Origin: Citrobacter sp. wls619
GTDB taxonomy: Bacteria; Pseudomonadota; Gammaproteobacteria; Enterobacterales; Enterobacteriaceae
Assembly (NCBI RefSeq): GCF_005281345.1
Contig: NZ_SZXJ01000035.1
Span: 285,138-349,137, forward strand
Direction: 5' to 3'
Length of the DNA: 64,000 bases
How positions within the stretch are numbered: the first letter of the stretch is position 1; each line of letters begins with the position of its first letter. Shown here in pieces: positions 7,320 through 16,365 of the stretch. The notes below the pieces were generated by a model. That model saw only the letters and a list, made by a program, of their open reading frames with translations. It did not search any database and was not told the DNA's origin. The translations under genes were made by a program, and so were the position numbers.

Positions 7320-8816
7320 ATGTTTACGTTTAAAAAGTGCCTGATTGCACTTTCTATTAACCTGGCCGTCGTTTCATCGGGTTTTGCCTGTACAACCCTG
7401 CTGGTTGGCAATGAAGCATCAGCGGACGGATCGATGTTGGTTGCCCGTAGTGCCGACAGCGATGCCCTGAAAGCTCAACATTTTGTCATTCATCCGGCAA
7501 AACAGAATCAGACCGGTGTTTACAGCACCAAAGCGCATAATGGCGCAAATGATTTTACCTGGCCCCTGCCGAAAAACTCCCTGCGTTATACCACCGTTCC
7601 TAACTGGAAAACCCAACTGCACGGCGCAACCGGGTTTAACGAAGTGGGTGTTGGCGTAAGCGGTACAGAATCTATTTTTGCCTCGCCAAAAGCACTGGCA
7701 GTCGATCCGTACGTTGAGGATAAAGGGATCACCGAAGACGATATCCCGGACATTCTGCTGTCACAGAGTAAAACCGCGCGGGAAGCCGTAGCACTGCTCG
7801 GCCATATCGTTGAAACCGCCGGTGCAGGTGAAGGCTTTGGGGTCGCCGTCGTGGATGATAACGAAATCTGGTATCTGGAGACCGGTAGCGGCCACCAGTG
7901 GATGGCGCAGAGATTGCCCAACAATCAGTACTTTGCCACCGGCAATCAGGGGCGTTTACAGGATTACGATCCTAAAAACCCGGACATGATGGCATCGAAA
8001 AACCTGGTTGAGTTCGCCACTGAAAAAGGTCTTTACGATCAGGCAAAAGATGGCAAATTCAACTTCTCCAAAGTCTATACCCGTGATGATGAACGCGACC
8101 GTAGCTATAACGATCCCCGTGTCTGGACCATCCAGAAAGAGTTCAATCCTTCTGTAAAACAGGATATGGCTAACGGTCGTGAATTCCCGGTCTTCATGAC
8201 GCCAGAGAAGAAAATGACGCTGGATGATGTGAAGGCGGTACTACGCAATCACTATGAAGGCACCAGCCATGATCCCTATACCAACGGTCTGAACGGTAAA
8301 GAGCCGTGGCGTCCTGTCAGTGTGTTCCGTACCTACGAGGCACACGTCATGCAGGTCCGTCCGTGGTTGCCAAAAGAGATTGGTGAAACGACTTATATCG
8401 GTTTGGGTATGGCCGATCTCACCGCTTTCGTTCCGTACTACAGCGGTCTGAAAGCCTATCCGGCCAACTATACGATGGGTACAGATAAGGCGGACGATCA
8501 GTCTATCTACTGGAAATATCGTAAATTGCAGACGCTGACGATGACCGATTATCCGAAGCTCGCGCCAATCGTTAAAAAAGCCTACAAAGCGTGGGAAGAT
8601 AAAGTGGCGAAGGAGCAAAAAGAGGTCGAAGCAGAATATTTGAAGATGGCGAAAACTGATAAGCCCGCCGCGGATAAGATGCTGAATGACTTCAACCTGC
8701 GCATCATGGCCGACGCCGAGAAGCTAACGGAAGACCTGACCAATCAGCTGTTCACCCTCCGCACCAAAGACATTCAGTCTGATATCTTCTTTGCTAACGC
8801 CGCGAAGAAAGACTGA
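7320..8816 (+). CDS. Exported C69-family dipeptidase (Ntn hydrolase)
   Basis: 498 residues. A signal peptide (residues 1-23) ends ...SSGFA and is followed at once by C24-T-T-L-L-V-G, the start of the peptidase C69 (PepD-type) domain, where the N-terminal cysteine is the catalytic nucleophile. Further family marks are ADGSMLVARSADSD, GFGVAVVDDNEIWYLETGSGHQW and ATGNQGR. Cleavage before C24 would both export and activate the enzyme. The tail (about 410-498) is lysine/glutamate rich and helical. The ATG at 7320 gives the compact signal peptide; a longer in-frame start would bury it. Likely a periplasmic dipeptidase acting on peptides or cell-wall fragments. The lipobox rule is not met, so a lipoprotein is unlikely. 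Confidence 0.88.
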   Translation: MFTFKKCLIALSINLAVVSSGFACTTLLVGNEASADGSMLVARSADSDALKAQHFVIHPAKQNQTGVYSTKAHNGANDFTWPLPKNSLRYTTVPNWKTQLHGATGFNEVGVGVSGTESIFASPKALAVDPYVEDKGITEDDIPDILLSQSKTAREAVALLGHIVETAGAGEGFGVAVVDDNEIWYLETGSGHQWMAQRLPNNQYFATGNQGRLQDYDPKNPDMMASKNLVEFATEKGLYDQAKDGKFNFSKVYTRDDERDRSYNDPRVWTIQKEFNPSVKQDMANGREFPVFMTPEKKMTLDDVKAVLRNHYEGTSHDPYTNGLNGKEPWRPVSVFRTYEAHVMQVRPWLPKEIGETTYIGLGMADLTAFVPYYSGLKAYPANYTMGTDKADDQSIYWKYRKLQTLTMTDYPKLAPIVKKAYKAWEDKVAKEQKEVEAEYLKMAKTDKPAADKMLNDFNLRIMADAEKLTEDLTNQLFTLRTKDIQSDIFFANAAKKD

Positions 8817-8852
8817 GTAACGACGCGAAAATGTTCTGGCGTAAAGCGCGTA

Positions 8853-9761
8853 TTAGCTTTGCGCCAGCATTTCACACCGCGCCTTCACCGCCTCGTGCAA
8901 CAGGCGTACCGCCGTTGAAAGCTGCTTCCGATGCGGGCAAATCATATTCAGCGGGACTTTCTCTCCCTGATAATCCGTCATCAGCAGTTGTAATCGACCG
9001 TCACGCACATCTTCACTGACATCCAGCCACGACTTGTACGCTATCCCCTCACCGGCAATCGCCAGTCGGCGGATCACTTCAGCATCGTCGCTCATAATGG
9101 TGCCGGTTACCTGCACACTGCTGACCTCGCCGTTACGCGTAAACGTCCAGCGATCGTGCAGGCGCCCACGTAATACAAAGGTCATGGTATTCAGCTGTGC
9201 TAAATCATCCGGACATTGTGGCTCACCGTTTTGCAAAACCCACTCCGGAGAAGCCACCAGCACACGTCGGTTACCCGATGCAACGGGCAGCGCGATGTAA
9301 GACGCGTCTTCTGTATTGCCATAGCGAAACGCGACATCGACGGGGTCTTTAAAGACATCCGTGACCTGATCGGAGAAGAAGATCCGCAGACGCAGCGCAG
9401 GATAGCGGCGTCGAAACGACTGAAAAACCGGCAGCAACAAATTCCGCCCGAGATCGGAAGGAACGGCAATTTGCAGTGTGCCTGAAATTTCATCTTCCGG
9501 CGTCTGGATTTTTTGTAACCCGGCATGCATCACATCCAGCATCTGGCGGGCATAGGGCAACCAAACCTCGCCTTCCGGCGTCAGCCGCAGACTGCGTGTG
9601 GAACGGGCAAACAAGCGGATGGTCAACGTGGATTCCAGACGCTTGATGGCAGAACTGACCTGAGCGGGCTGGACACCAGCTTCGCGTGCGGCATCGCTAA
9701 AACTATTCAGCGCCGCGGCGCGGACAAACAACGTGAGATCTTCAAGCCGGAACATTTTCAC
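8853..9761 (-). CDS. LysR-family transcriptional regulator
   Basis: 302 residues. The N-terminal winged helix-turn-helix (residues about 5-64: LFVRAAALNSFSDAAREAG, then QPAQVSSAIKRLE) is followed by a LysR substrate-binding domain. It is transcribed divergently from the oxidoreductase gene 98 bases away, the classic LysR arrangement, so it probably controls the oxidoreductase-monooxygenase pair. The inducer is unknown. Confidence 0.9.
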   Translation of the reverse strand: MKMFRLEDLTLFVRAAALNSFSDAAREAGVQPAQVSSAIKRLESTLTIRLFARSTRSLRLTPEGEVWLPYARQMLDVMHAGLQKIQTPEDEISGTLQIAVPSDLGRNLLLPVFQSFRRRYPALRLRIFFSDQVTDVFKDPVDVAFRYGNTEDASYIALPVASGNRRVLVASPEWVLQNGEPQCPDDLAQLNTMTFVLRGRLHDRWTFTRNGEVSSVQVTGTIMSDDAEVIRRLAIAGEGIAYKSWLDVSEDVRDGRLQLLMTDYQGEKVPLNMICPHRKQLSTAVRLLHEAVKARCEMLAQS

Positions 9762-9859
9762 TCCCCGAGTATAAGTCCTGTCGCCGTAGGGCTATTTTTC
9801 CCGTTCTGCTGCCGGTTTACCATCGAATTATTCAACTGATTCCTGTAACCGGAGAGACC

Positions 9860-10867
9860 ATGAAAGCCATCGCCATTACCCGCGCCGCAACCCACGGCAA
9901 CAACATTGAATTTTTACACGAGATAGATCTGCCTGTTCCGGTTGCCACTGGACATGACCTGCTGGTTGAAGTGAAAGCCATTTCCGTCAATCCTGTCGAT
10001 ACCAAAGTTCGCGAAGGTTTCAATGCAGACGTGCCTCGCGTGCTGGGCTGGGATGCTGTGGGTGTCGTGAAATCCGTCGGTGAAGCGGTGACATTGTTCT
10101 CACCAGGTGATGAAGTCTGGTATGCCGGTGCGCTGGGTCGAGCCGGGAGTAACAGCGAATTTCAACTGGTTGATGAGCGCATTACCGCGCTGAAGCCGCA
10201 ATCACTGGATAACGCATCTGCCGCAGCCCTGCCGCTGACCGCGATTACCGCATGGGAAATGTTGTTCGATCGCCTCGGCGTAGAGGAAGACGGCAACGAA
10301 AATGATATTTTATTGATTGTTGGCGCGGCTGGCGGCGTCGGCTCTATTCTGACGCAACTGGCCAGTAAATTGACGAAAATGACCGTGATCGGCACAGCAT
10401 CACGCGCAGAAAGCCAGAAATGGGTCCGTGAAGCGGGTGCGCACCATGTGATTGATCACAGCAAACCGTTAACGGATGAGCTGGCGCGGATAGGAATCAA
10501 GGACGTAACACACGTTGCCAGCCTGAATAACACCGAGCAGCACTACCAACAAATCATTGCAGCACTGGCTCCGCAGGGAAAACTGGCGTTGATCGATGAT
10601 CCGCAAACGCTGGATGCACGTCCGCTAAAAGCCAAAAGTATTTCGCTGCACTGGGAATTTATGTTCACCCGTTCGATGTTTACCACCCATGACATCATTG
10701 CGCAGCACCAGTTATTAACGCGTGTAGCGCAGCTTATCGACAGTAACGTGATCCGCACGACACTGGGCAAACATTTTGGCGCGATCACCGCGGCGAATCT
10801 GCAAAAAGCCCACACGCAAATTGAAACCGGTCGCTCGGTCGGCAAGATTGTGCTGGAGGGGTTTTAA
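9860..10867 (+). CDS. Zinc-type alcohol dehydrogenase-like / quinone oxidoreductase family protein
   Basis: 335 residues of the medium-chain dehydrogenase/reductase superfamily. An N-terminal GroES-like domain (VKAISVNPVDTKVREG, RVLGWDAVGVV) is followed by a Rossmann domain with the NADPH motif G-A-A-G-G-V-G-S at about 155-162. The cysteine/histidine zinc ligands of true alcohol dehydrogenases are absent, as in the quinone-oxidoreductase-like branch. It is followed after one base by a small monooxygenase-type gene and is divergent from a LysR gene. A detoxification role for reactive carbonyls or quinones is plausible but not shown. Confidence 0.87.
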   Translation: MKAIAITRAATHGNNIEFLHEIDLPVPVATGHDLLVEVKAISVNPVDTKVREGFNADVPRVLGWDAVGVVKSVGEAVTLFSPGDEVWYAGALGRAGSNSEFQLVDERITALKPQSLDNASAAALPLTAITAWEMLFDRLGVEEDGNENDILLIVGAAGGVGSILTQLASKLTKMTVIGTASRAESQKWVREAGAHHVIDHSKPLTDELARIGIKDVTHVASLNNTEQHYQQIIAALAPQGKLALIDDPQTLDARPLKAKSISLHWEFMFTRSMFTTHDIIAQHQLLTRVAQLIDSNVIRTTLGKHFGAITAANLQKAHTQIETGRSVGKIVLEGF

Positions 10868-10868
10868 C

Positions 10869-11174
10869 ATGTCTGATTCAGAAGTAATTTCAATTATTGC
10901 GGTACTGAAAGCCAGACCGGGGAAAATCGACGCACTGAAACAGGCGCTGCAGGCCCTGCTACTGCCCACACGTCGGGAACCAGGAAATATTGAGTATGAC
11001 CTGTTCCAGTTGCGCGACACGCCAGATGTATTCTACGTGCGCGAATCCTGGCGCGGTCAGGCCGGCCTGGACGAGCATATCGCTCTGCCACATTTCCAGG
11101 CCTTTATTCTGCAAATGAACGAACTGCTAGCCGAACCGCTACGGCTGGATTATCTGACGCCGATTGCACCTTGA
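10869..11174 (+). CDS. Antibiotic biosynthesis monooxygenase (ABM) domain protein
   Basis: 101 residues with the dimeric alpha/beta-barrel pattern of ABM/YgiN-like proteins: an early VISIIAVLKARPGKIDALK strand-helix, REPGNIEYDLFQ, VFYVRESWRGQAGLDEHI and a HFQAF helix. YgiN-type members act on quinols or remove electrophiles. The ATG follows the preceding stop by a single base, so the two genes are translationally linked, consistent with a quinone or electrophile pathway. Confidence 0.85.
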   Translation: MSDSEVISIIAVLKARPGKIDALKQALQALLLPTRREPGNIEYDLFQLRDTPDVFYVRESWRGQAGLDEHIALPHFQAFILQMNELLAEPLRLDYLTPIAP

Positions 11175-11290
11175 TATTATCGCCAGCCCCCTGCCGAGCG
11201 GGGGGCATTGCCAGCCATGCCCCCCTCGCTTCGCTATCTCTGCTATGATGCCTGCACACAAATAAGACAAAACAACATGTAGAGGAAAAG

Positions 11291-12193
11291 ATGAGTTCCA
11301 CCAGAAGAGGGATGATGAACGTCCTGATTGCCGCCGTATTGTGGGGAAGTTCAGGCGTTTGTGCACAGTACATTATGGAGCAGAGCCAGATGTCGTCACA
11401 GTTTCTGACCATGACGCGCCTGATTTTCGCCGGACTCATTCTGCTGATGCTCTCTTTTGTGCACGGCGACAAAGTCTTCTCCATTATCAAAAACCGCAAA
11501 GATGCCATCAGCCTGCTGATTTTCTCGGTGGTTGGCGCACTCACTGTCCAGCTAACCTTCCTGCTGACCATTGAAAAATCCAACGCCGCGACCGCGACAG
11601 TACTGCAGTTTTTGTCACCAACCATTATCGTGGCGTGGTTCTCCGTGGTGCGCAAAGCGCGACCGGGGATTCTAGTGCTGACCGCGATCTTCACCTCGCT
11701 TATCGGCACCTTCTTGCTGGTCACCCACGGTAACCCGACGTCGCTGTCCATTTCACCTGCCGCACTGTTCTGGGGTATCGCTTCTGCATTCGCCGCGGCT
11801 TTTTATACCACCTATCCTTCCACACTAATTGCACGGTACGGTACGCTGCCGGTCGTCGGCTGGAGCATGTTAATCGGCGGTCTGATCCTGCTCCCGTTCT
11901 ATGCCGGGCAAGGAACAAACTTTGTGGTGAATGGCAGTTTGATTCTGGCGTTTTTCTATCTGGTGGTTATCGGCACGTCGCTGACGTTCAGTCTGTACCT
12001 GAAAGGTGCGCAGATGATTGGCGGACCGAAAGCGAGCATTTTGAGCTGCGCGGAACCGCTGAGTAGCGCGTTGCTGTCTCTGTTGTTGCTGGGCATTACA
12101 TTCACCCTACCTGACTGGCTGGGCACACTGCTGATCCTCTCTTCCGTGGTGCTGATCTCAATGGACTCCCGCCGCCGCGCCAAAGCGGTTTAA
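11291..12193 (+). CDS. yicL: EamA/DMT-family inner-membrane transporter YicL
   Basis: 300 residues with ten hydrophobic segments in two EamA repeats, including the repeat-1 [14 protein letters not shown] and repeat-2 [17 protein letters not shown] helices. Sequence and position beside nlpA match E. coli YicL. The substrate is unknown. An AGAGGAAAAG ribosome site precedes the ATG. It converges on nlpA with only 28 bases between stops. Confidence 0.88.
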   Translation: MSSTRRGMMNVLIAAVLWGSSGVCAQYIMEQSQMSSQFLTMTRLIFAGLILLMLSFVHGDKVFSIIKNRKDAISLLIFSVVGALTVQLTFLLTIEKSNAATATVLQFLSPTIIVAWFSVVRKARPGILVLTAIFTSLIGTFLLVTHGNPTSLSISPAALFWGIASAFAAAFYTTYPSTLIARYGTLPVVGWSMLIGGLILLPFYAGQGTNFVVNGSLILAFFYLVVIGTSLTFSLYLKGAQMIGGPKASILSCAEPLSSALLSLLLLGITFTLPDWLGTLLILSSVVLISMDSRRRAKAV

Positions 12194-12221
12194 TACCCAC
12201 CGGCGCGGCAACGGGCTACGA

Positions 12222-13040
12222 TTACCAGCCCGGAACCGCGCCGCCGTTAAAGATAGTTTCTGCCGCCTTCGCCACTTCCGGTGACTGATAAGATTGCAGG
12301 AATTCTTTTACATTCTCGGCATCTTTATTGTCTTCTCTAGCCACCAGGATATTCACGTACGGTGAATTTTTGTCTTCTATAAACACGCTGTCATGCACCG
12401 GAGAAAGTCCGGTTTGCTGAATATAAGTGGTACTGATAATCGCCACATCCACTTTCTGATCGTCCAGCACACGCGGTAACTGCGCACCTTCCAGCTCCAT
12501 AATATTCAGATGCCGTGGATTATCGGTGATATCCAGCGCCGTTGGCAGCAGGCCAGTATCCGCTTTCAGAGTGATTAATTTCTCTTTTTGCAGCAGTAAC
12601 AGCGCCCGTCCGAGGTTAGTCGGATCGTTAGGAATGGCAATCGTCGCACCGTCTTTCAGCTCAGCAAGGGTTTTGATTTTTTTCGAATAGCCGGCCATTG
12701 GGAAAACAAAGGTATTACCCACCGCCACCAGCTTATAACCGTGCGCTTTATTATCTTGTTCAAGGAACGGACGATGCTGGAAGACATTGGCATCCAGTTC
12801 ACCGTGATTGGTGGCATCGTTGGGCAGCAGTGAACCACTAAATCCAACCAGTTCGACATCCAGGCCGTACTTCTCTTTAGCCACTTTCTTCGCAACTTCC
12901 GCGACATCCTGCTCTGCGCCGTTAATTACGCCGACTTTGATATGTTTCGCATCGCTGCTTTGCTGATCGCAACCAGCCAGCAGTAATCCCGCCAGCAATA
13001 CTGCCGCCCCGGCCCCGAAATGAGGTATCTTCAGTTTCAC
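12222..13040 (-). CDS. nlpA: Lipoprotein 28, MetQ-family substrate-binding protein NlpA
   Basis: 272 residues. A lipoprotein signal ends L-L-A-G-C24; aspartate at +2 is the Lol-avoidance signal, so the mature protein stays in the inner membrane. The NlpA/MetQ periplasmic-binding fold follows (IKVGVINGAEQDVAEVA, GELDANVFQHRPFLEQ, TIAIPNDPTNLGRALLLL). In E. coli NlpA is a secondary methionine-binding lipoprotein alongside MetQ. No transporter genes lie next to it. Confidence 0.95.
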   Translation of the reverse strand: MKLKIPHFGAGAAVLLAGLLLAGCDQQSSDAKHIKVGVINGAEQDVAEVAKKVAKEKYGLDVELVGFSGSLLPNDATNHGELDANVFQHRPFLEQDNKAHGYKLVAVGNTFVFPMAGYSKKIKTLAELKDGATIAIPNDPTNLGRALLLLQKEKLITLKADTGLLPTALDITDNPRHLNIMELEGAQLPRVLDDQKVDVAIISTTYIQQTGLSPVHDSVFIEDKNSPYVNILVAREDNKDAENVKEFLQSYQSPEVAKAAETIFNGGAVPGW

Positions 13041-13163
13041 GTTTTATCCTTTTGCAATAACCGCCTGATGGGTAATGAAATGACTATAGCGGGAAGGCCG
13101 CTGCGGTTTAAAAAACGAAAAAGCATCAGCAAGAAGAAAAAAGCATAACGGGAAAAAGATAAG

Positions 13164-13598
13164 TTAGTCGGAAGATGCCGTTAGTTCATCACTTGAAAGC
13201 CCGGTGATAATTAGCACCAGTTCACGATCGATTCCCTTCTCAAGCATGGCATGGGCTATCCGCAACGCTTCGTCCTTTTTACCTTCGCGTTTGCCTTCGA
13301 GTTTGCCTTCTAGCCCCCCTGTCCTTCGCCCCGACTCACGTAAGCATTCTGCAATTGTCATTAATCTCTCCTTATGTTGGGGAACGCGCAGGGCAACTTC
13401 TCGAATAAACGCCTCAAAACGCGGTGCGCTGCCAGACTGCACCAGGTAATTAAATAGCGTTTCTACCTGACTGTCATTAGCGTGTCCCTTAATCAGCAGA
13501 GCAACCAGTTTATCGACCAGCACCATCAAATCGCGCTCACGTATATGCTTCTGGACAAGTTCCAGTAGCGCACACAACATCAGGGAATAGCGTTCGCA
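13164..13598 (-). pseudogene. Remnant of an Rpn-family (YhgA/RpnA-like) recombination-promoting nuclease
   Basis: The reading frame contains only the C-terminal region of Rpn proteins: a helical segment, a G-K-x-E-G-K-x-E-G-K low-complexity linker, then [21 protein letters not shown] and ITGLSSDEL motifs typical of the family's end. The N-terminal PD-(D/E)XK nuclease domain is missing. The only in-frame ATG (13646) lies in the dgaF terminator hairpin, and the residues it would add do not resemble the family, so no genuine start remains. I read this as a truncated relic; whether the peptide is made is unknown. Confidence 0.75.
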
Positions 13599-13637
13599 AA
13601 AATGCCCGGAAAGCGTGAGCACCTCCGGGCATTTTTT
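13597..13637 (-). terminator. Terminator of the dga operon
   Basis: Ten-base stem AATGCCCGGA / TCCGGGCATT with a 13-base loop and T runs on both sides. On the minus strand it ends the dgaABCDEF transcript 25 bases after dgaF. It can work in both directions. Confidence 0.85.
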
Positions 13638-13661
13638 ATGCGCCATCCGGCGATAGCGACA

Positions 13662-14405
13662 TCACACCAGGGCTTTGACTATCTCCATCAACCTGACGAC
13701 ATCTTCAGGTCGGGTATTGCCGGTCTGTGGGTCGATAATCGAGCTGTAAACATGCGGCATGACGCGGGGTACTCCCGCCTGCAGACAGGTTTGCAGGATA
13801 ATGCCGAAGTTATCAAGATCGATTCCACCGGTCGGTTCAATCAATGTCATGCCGTTTCGCGCCGCGGTCGTCGCCAGTGCGTACAGCTCAGGCAGAGACT
13901 GCTCACCGCCCATCGGGAAGAACTTCGCCGCGTGAGCCCCTGAATCGAGCATCATACGTACTGCTGCATCGCAGGAAACGCGGGCTGGTGTGCCCTGGCT
14001 GCTACTGACACCGGTCGAGATCAACACTTCCCCCGGCGTGCCCGTCGGGCTGACCAATGCGTTGATATGGGTCTGTTCACCGCCCGTTGCCGCCAGGGCG
14101 CCTGCCGCAAACCCACAGCCGGTAAAGGTCTGGTTGACGTGTGCCGGATGGACCTGTGAGGCAATCATCGCCGCTTTATAATACTGCGCCGGGTCGCCCG
14201 CCCCCAGCCCTACAGAGATTGACGGCACATCTTCCATCCAGCGTTTAACTTCGCGGACCCCTTCCTCCACCGAAGCAAATTGGGCGGAAAGTATGCCGAT
14301 CACCGCATGGCCTTCAGCAGCCTCATAGATCTCCCGCGCATTGGCGATATCCTTCGCCAGTACGTTAATGGCCACTTTATTACGATAAAAATTAATCTGC
14401 TGCAT
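13662..14405 (-). CDS. dgaF: 2-dehydro-3-deoxy-6-phosphogluconate aldolase DgaF
   Basis: 247 residues, a TIM-barrel protein of the KDGP aldolase family used with SelA-like ammonia-lyases (QQINFYRNKVAINVLAKD, SVGLGAGDP, AAKFFPMGGEQSLPEL, TLIEPTGGIDLDN). It splits 2-keto-3-deoxy-6-phosphogluconate to pyruvate and glyceraldehyde-3-phosphate, the last step of D-glucosaminate catabolism. The ATG at 14405 has an AAGGAG site about ten bases upstream; the in-frame TTG at 14414 sits too close to that site. It overlaps dgaE by 14 bases and ends the operon. Confidence 0.92.
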   Translation of the reverse strand: MQQINFYRNKVAINVLAKDIANAREIYEAAEGHAVIGILSAQFASVEEGVREVKRWMEDVPSISVGLGAGDPAQYYKAAMIASQVHPAHVNQTFTGCGFAAGALAATGGEQTHINALVSPTGTPGEVLISTGVSSSQGTPARVSCDAAVRMMLDSGAHAAKFFPMGGEQSLPELYALATTAARNGMTLIEPTGGIDLDNFGIILQTCLQAGVPRVMPHVYSSIIDPQTGNTRPEDVVRLMEIVKALV

Positions 14406-15501
14406 GCTCTGCAATCTCCTTTAATCGTGCCACGATCAACGCCATTTCCCCTTCGGCGACCGTACGCGGGTCAAGGCTAAAAACCCCCTGATGAAGGTTG
14501 TAACGGCGAGCGTAAATCGCGATTTCACCCTCTCGCAGTTGCGCTTCTACGGCGTAAGCATCCAGCCCCAGCACCCGCGCATTCACCCGAATACGAATCC
14601 GCCAGATGGCGCGTCCAGCCTCATCCTGCTCGATATCCGCATCCAGTCCACGGATCTCTGAAATCGCCTGCACCACGGGGCGGAGCTCTTCGGCGGTGAC
14701 CACGGTTTGTCCCTGATGGTAGTTTTCCAGGGCATACACCAGCCCAACCATATTCTCTTTGCCGATTTTCATCGCCCGGGCAATTCCGTGATGCTGAGCC
14801 TTACAGGCCGCAATCCACTGTTTCTTCCCGGTGATAAATCCGGAGGTCGGCGCGTTAAAGGCTTTTGCCCCGCTGTAGACCACCATATCCGCCCCGCTTG
14901 CTACCCAGGCGTGTAAATCTTCCTCGGCGGCGGCATCGACAATCAGCGGCAGGTTGTGAATCTGCGCAACCTGCACAAAATCGGCAATACCCAACATGCC
15001 TTTCTGCACGCAGTGGTGCGATTTCACGTACAGCAGCGCGGCGGTGTTGTCGGTAATCGCGCTCTCCAGCTGCCAGCGGGCCGCCAGATTACTTGAGCCA
15101 ACCTCCACCACCCGCCCGCCGCCCAAACGGATGGCGCTGGTGATGGGCGCACCGTAGTCCACGTTGTGCCCGCGCAATATAACCACTTCATTAGCCATAC
15201 CCGCGCTGTCCGGCATCATCGTGACTCTTGCCTGGTCACCGCGGGTAATGGCCGCGGCAACAGCGATGGCAATACCCGCCGACGCACAGGAGGTGACATA
15301 GCTGTCTTCCGCGCCGGTATAGCGGGAAACCAGCTCGCCGGTACGGTCCACCAGCCGATCAATTTCAACAAAGGCTGAGGCCGCTCGTGCGGTGGCCTGC
15401 ATCACTTCCGGGGCCACGCTGGAAACACCCAAAATGGTCATCTTGCCGCAGGCGTTAATGACCTGTTTTAGCCCCAACTGTTGATAGATATTTTGCGTCA
15501 T
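14392..15501 (-). CDS. dgaE: D-glucosaminate-6-phosphate ammonia-lyase DgaE
   Basis: 369 residues, a SelA-like fold-type I PLP enzyme. The probable Schiff-base lysine is K213 in S-G-A-K-A-F, preceded by the cofactor aspartate in LIVDAAAEEDLH. It deaminates and dehydrates D-glucosaminate-6-phosphate to 2-keto-3-deoxy-6-phosphogluconate, the substrate of DgaF. It starts 3 bases after dgaD within one operon. The gene set and order match the dga operon described in Salmonella. Confidence 0.93.
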   Translation of the reverse strand: MTQNIYQQLGLKQVINACGKMTILGVSSVAPEVMQATARAASAFVEIDRLVDRTGELVSRYTGAEDSYVTSCASAGIAIAVAAAITRGDQARVTMMPDSAGMANEVVILRGHNVDYGAPITSAIRLGGGRVVEVGSSNLAARWQLESAITDNTAALLYVKSHHCVQKGMLGIADFVQVAQIHNLPLIVDAAAEEDLHAWVASGADMVVYSGAKAFNAPTSGFITGKKQWIAACKAQHHGIARAMKIGKENMVGLVYALENYHQGQTVVTAEELRPVVQAISEIRGLDADIEQDEAGRAIWRIRIRVNARVLGLDAYAVEAQLREGEIAIYARRYNLHQGVFSLDPRTVAEGEMALIVARLKEIAEHAAD

Positions 15502-15504
15502 GGC

Positions 15505-16365
15505 TTACAGCACTCCCAGCAGCGAACAGACCACGCTGAGCGCGACAATCGACAGCAAAATCGTGGTATAACGCGGCCCTTTCTTCACCAGGTAGAAGTA
15601 AATGGCGAACACCGCCGCCAGCGGTAACAGACCGGGGGCAATAGAGTCGAGGATTTGCTGAACCACCACTTCAGAACCTTTCAGGGCACTGAGTTTTAAC
15701 GGCGTGGTGATCTTGACGTAGCTAGCAGAAAGCGCCCCCATCATGATCAAGCCCAGCACGTTCGCGCCGTAGATAAGCTCCTTTATTCGCCCTCCCTGCA
15801 GCAGGCCAATAATCGAGTCACGCCCCAGCGTATAGCCTTTGTGAACCATGCCATAGCTGATTGCCAGCGTAATAGCAGGATAGAGAATTAACGGCACAAT
15901 TCCGCCCATCGCGCTGCCATTGGCGGCGAACGGGATGAATATAGCAATTAACAACGGCATCACGGCGGCCCAGATGATGGAGTCCCCCATCCCGGCCAGC
16001 GGTCCCATCAGTCCGGTTTTAATCCCGGTGATGGAGGCATCGCTGATCGGCTCGCCGCGGGTTTTCTGTTCCTCCATCGCAATGGAGATCCCCTGAATCA
16101 CCGCCCCGAACGTCTGCTCCGAGTTGAAGAAGTTCAAATGGCGTTTCAGCGCTTCAACCTGCTCCTCTTTTTGCGGGTAGAGTTTTTTGATGATCGGCGT
16201 CATTGAGGCGCAGAAAATCAGGCTCTGCAATCGCTCATAGGAGCTGGAAACTTCCGCGCCCAGCCAGTAGATAAACCAGGCTTTGGTGATGTCGGCTTTG
16301 GTCAGCGTGCCGCTTTCACGCGCACGCTCCACCAGTTCATGCTGCATTACGTCGCTGCTCATCAT
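15505..16365 (-). CDS. dgaD: PTS D-glucosaminate transporter subunit IID
   Basis: 286 residues of the mannose-family EIID: a soluble N-terminal part (YERLQSLIFCASMTPIIKKLYP) followed by hydrophobic segments, including GPLAGMGDSIIWA, the conserved IID loop. With DgaC it forms the membrane channel that phosphorylates sugar during import. The start overlaps the dgaC stop by 4 bases (ATGA). Confidence 0.95.
   Translation of the reverse strand: MMSSDVMQHELVERARESGTLTKADITKAWFIYWLGAEVSSSYERLQSLIFCASMTPIIKKLYPQKEEQVEALKRHLNFFNSEQTFGAVIQGISIAMEEQKTRGEPISDASITGIKTGLMGPLAGMGDSIIWAAVMPLLIAIFIPFAANGSAMGGIVPLILYPAITLAISYGMVHKGYTLGRDSIIGLLQGGRIKELIYGANVLGLIMMGALSASYVKITTPLKLSALKGSEVVVQQILDSIAPGLLPLAAVFAIYFYLVKKGPRYTTILLSIVALSVVCSLLGVL

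Noticed and set aside
7380..7395. C69 dipeptidase as a lipoprotein
   Set aside because: The residues before the cysteine (S-G-F-A) do not fit a lipobox, and the cysteine has a catalytic role in the family.
11184..11208. GCCCCC/GGGGGGC hairpin after the ABM gene as a terminator
   Set aside because: The stem is followed by GC-rich sequence without a T run; terminator function not supported.
13164..13646. Intact transposase-like gene
   Set aside because: Only the C-terminal part of an Rpn protein is present, without nuclease domain or terminal repeats.
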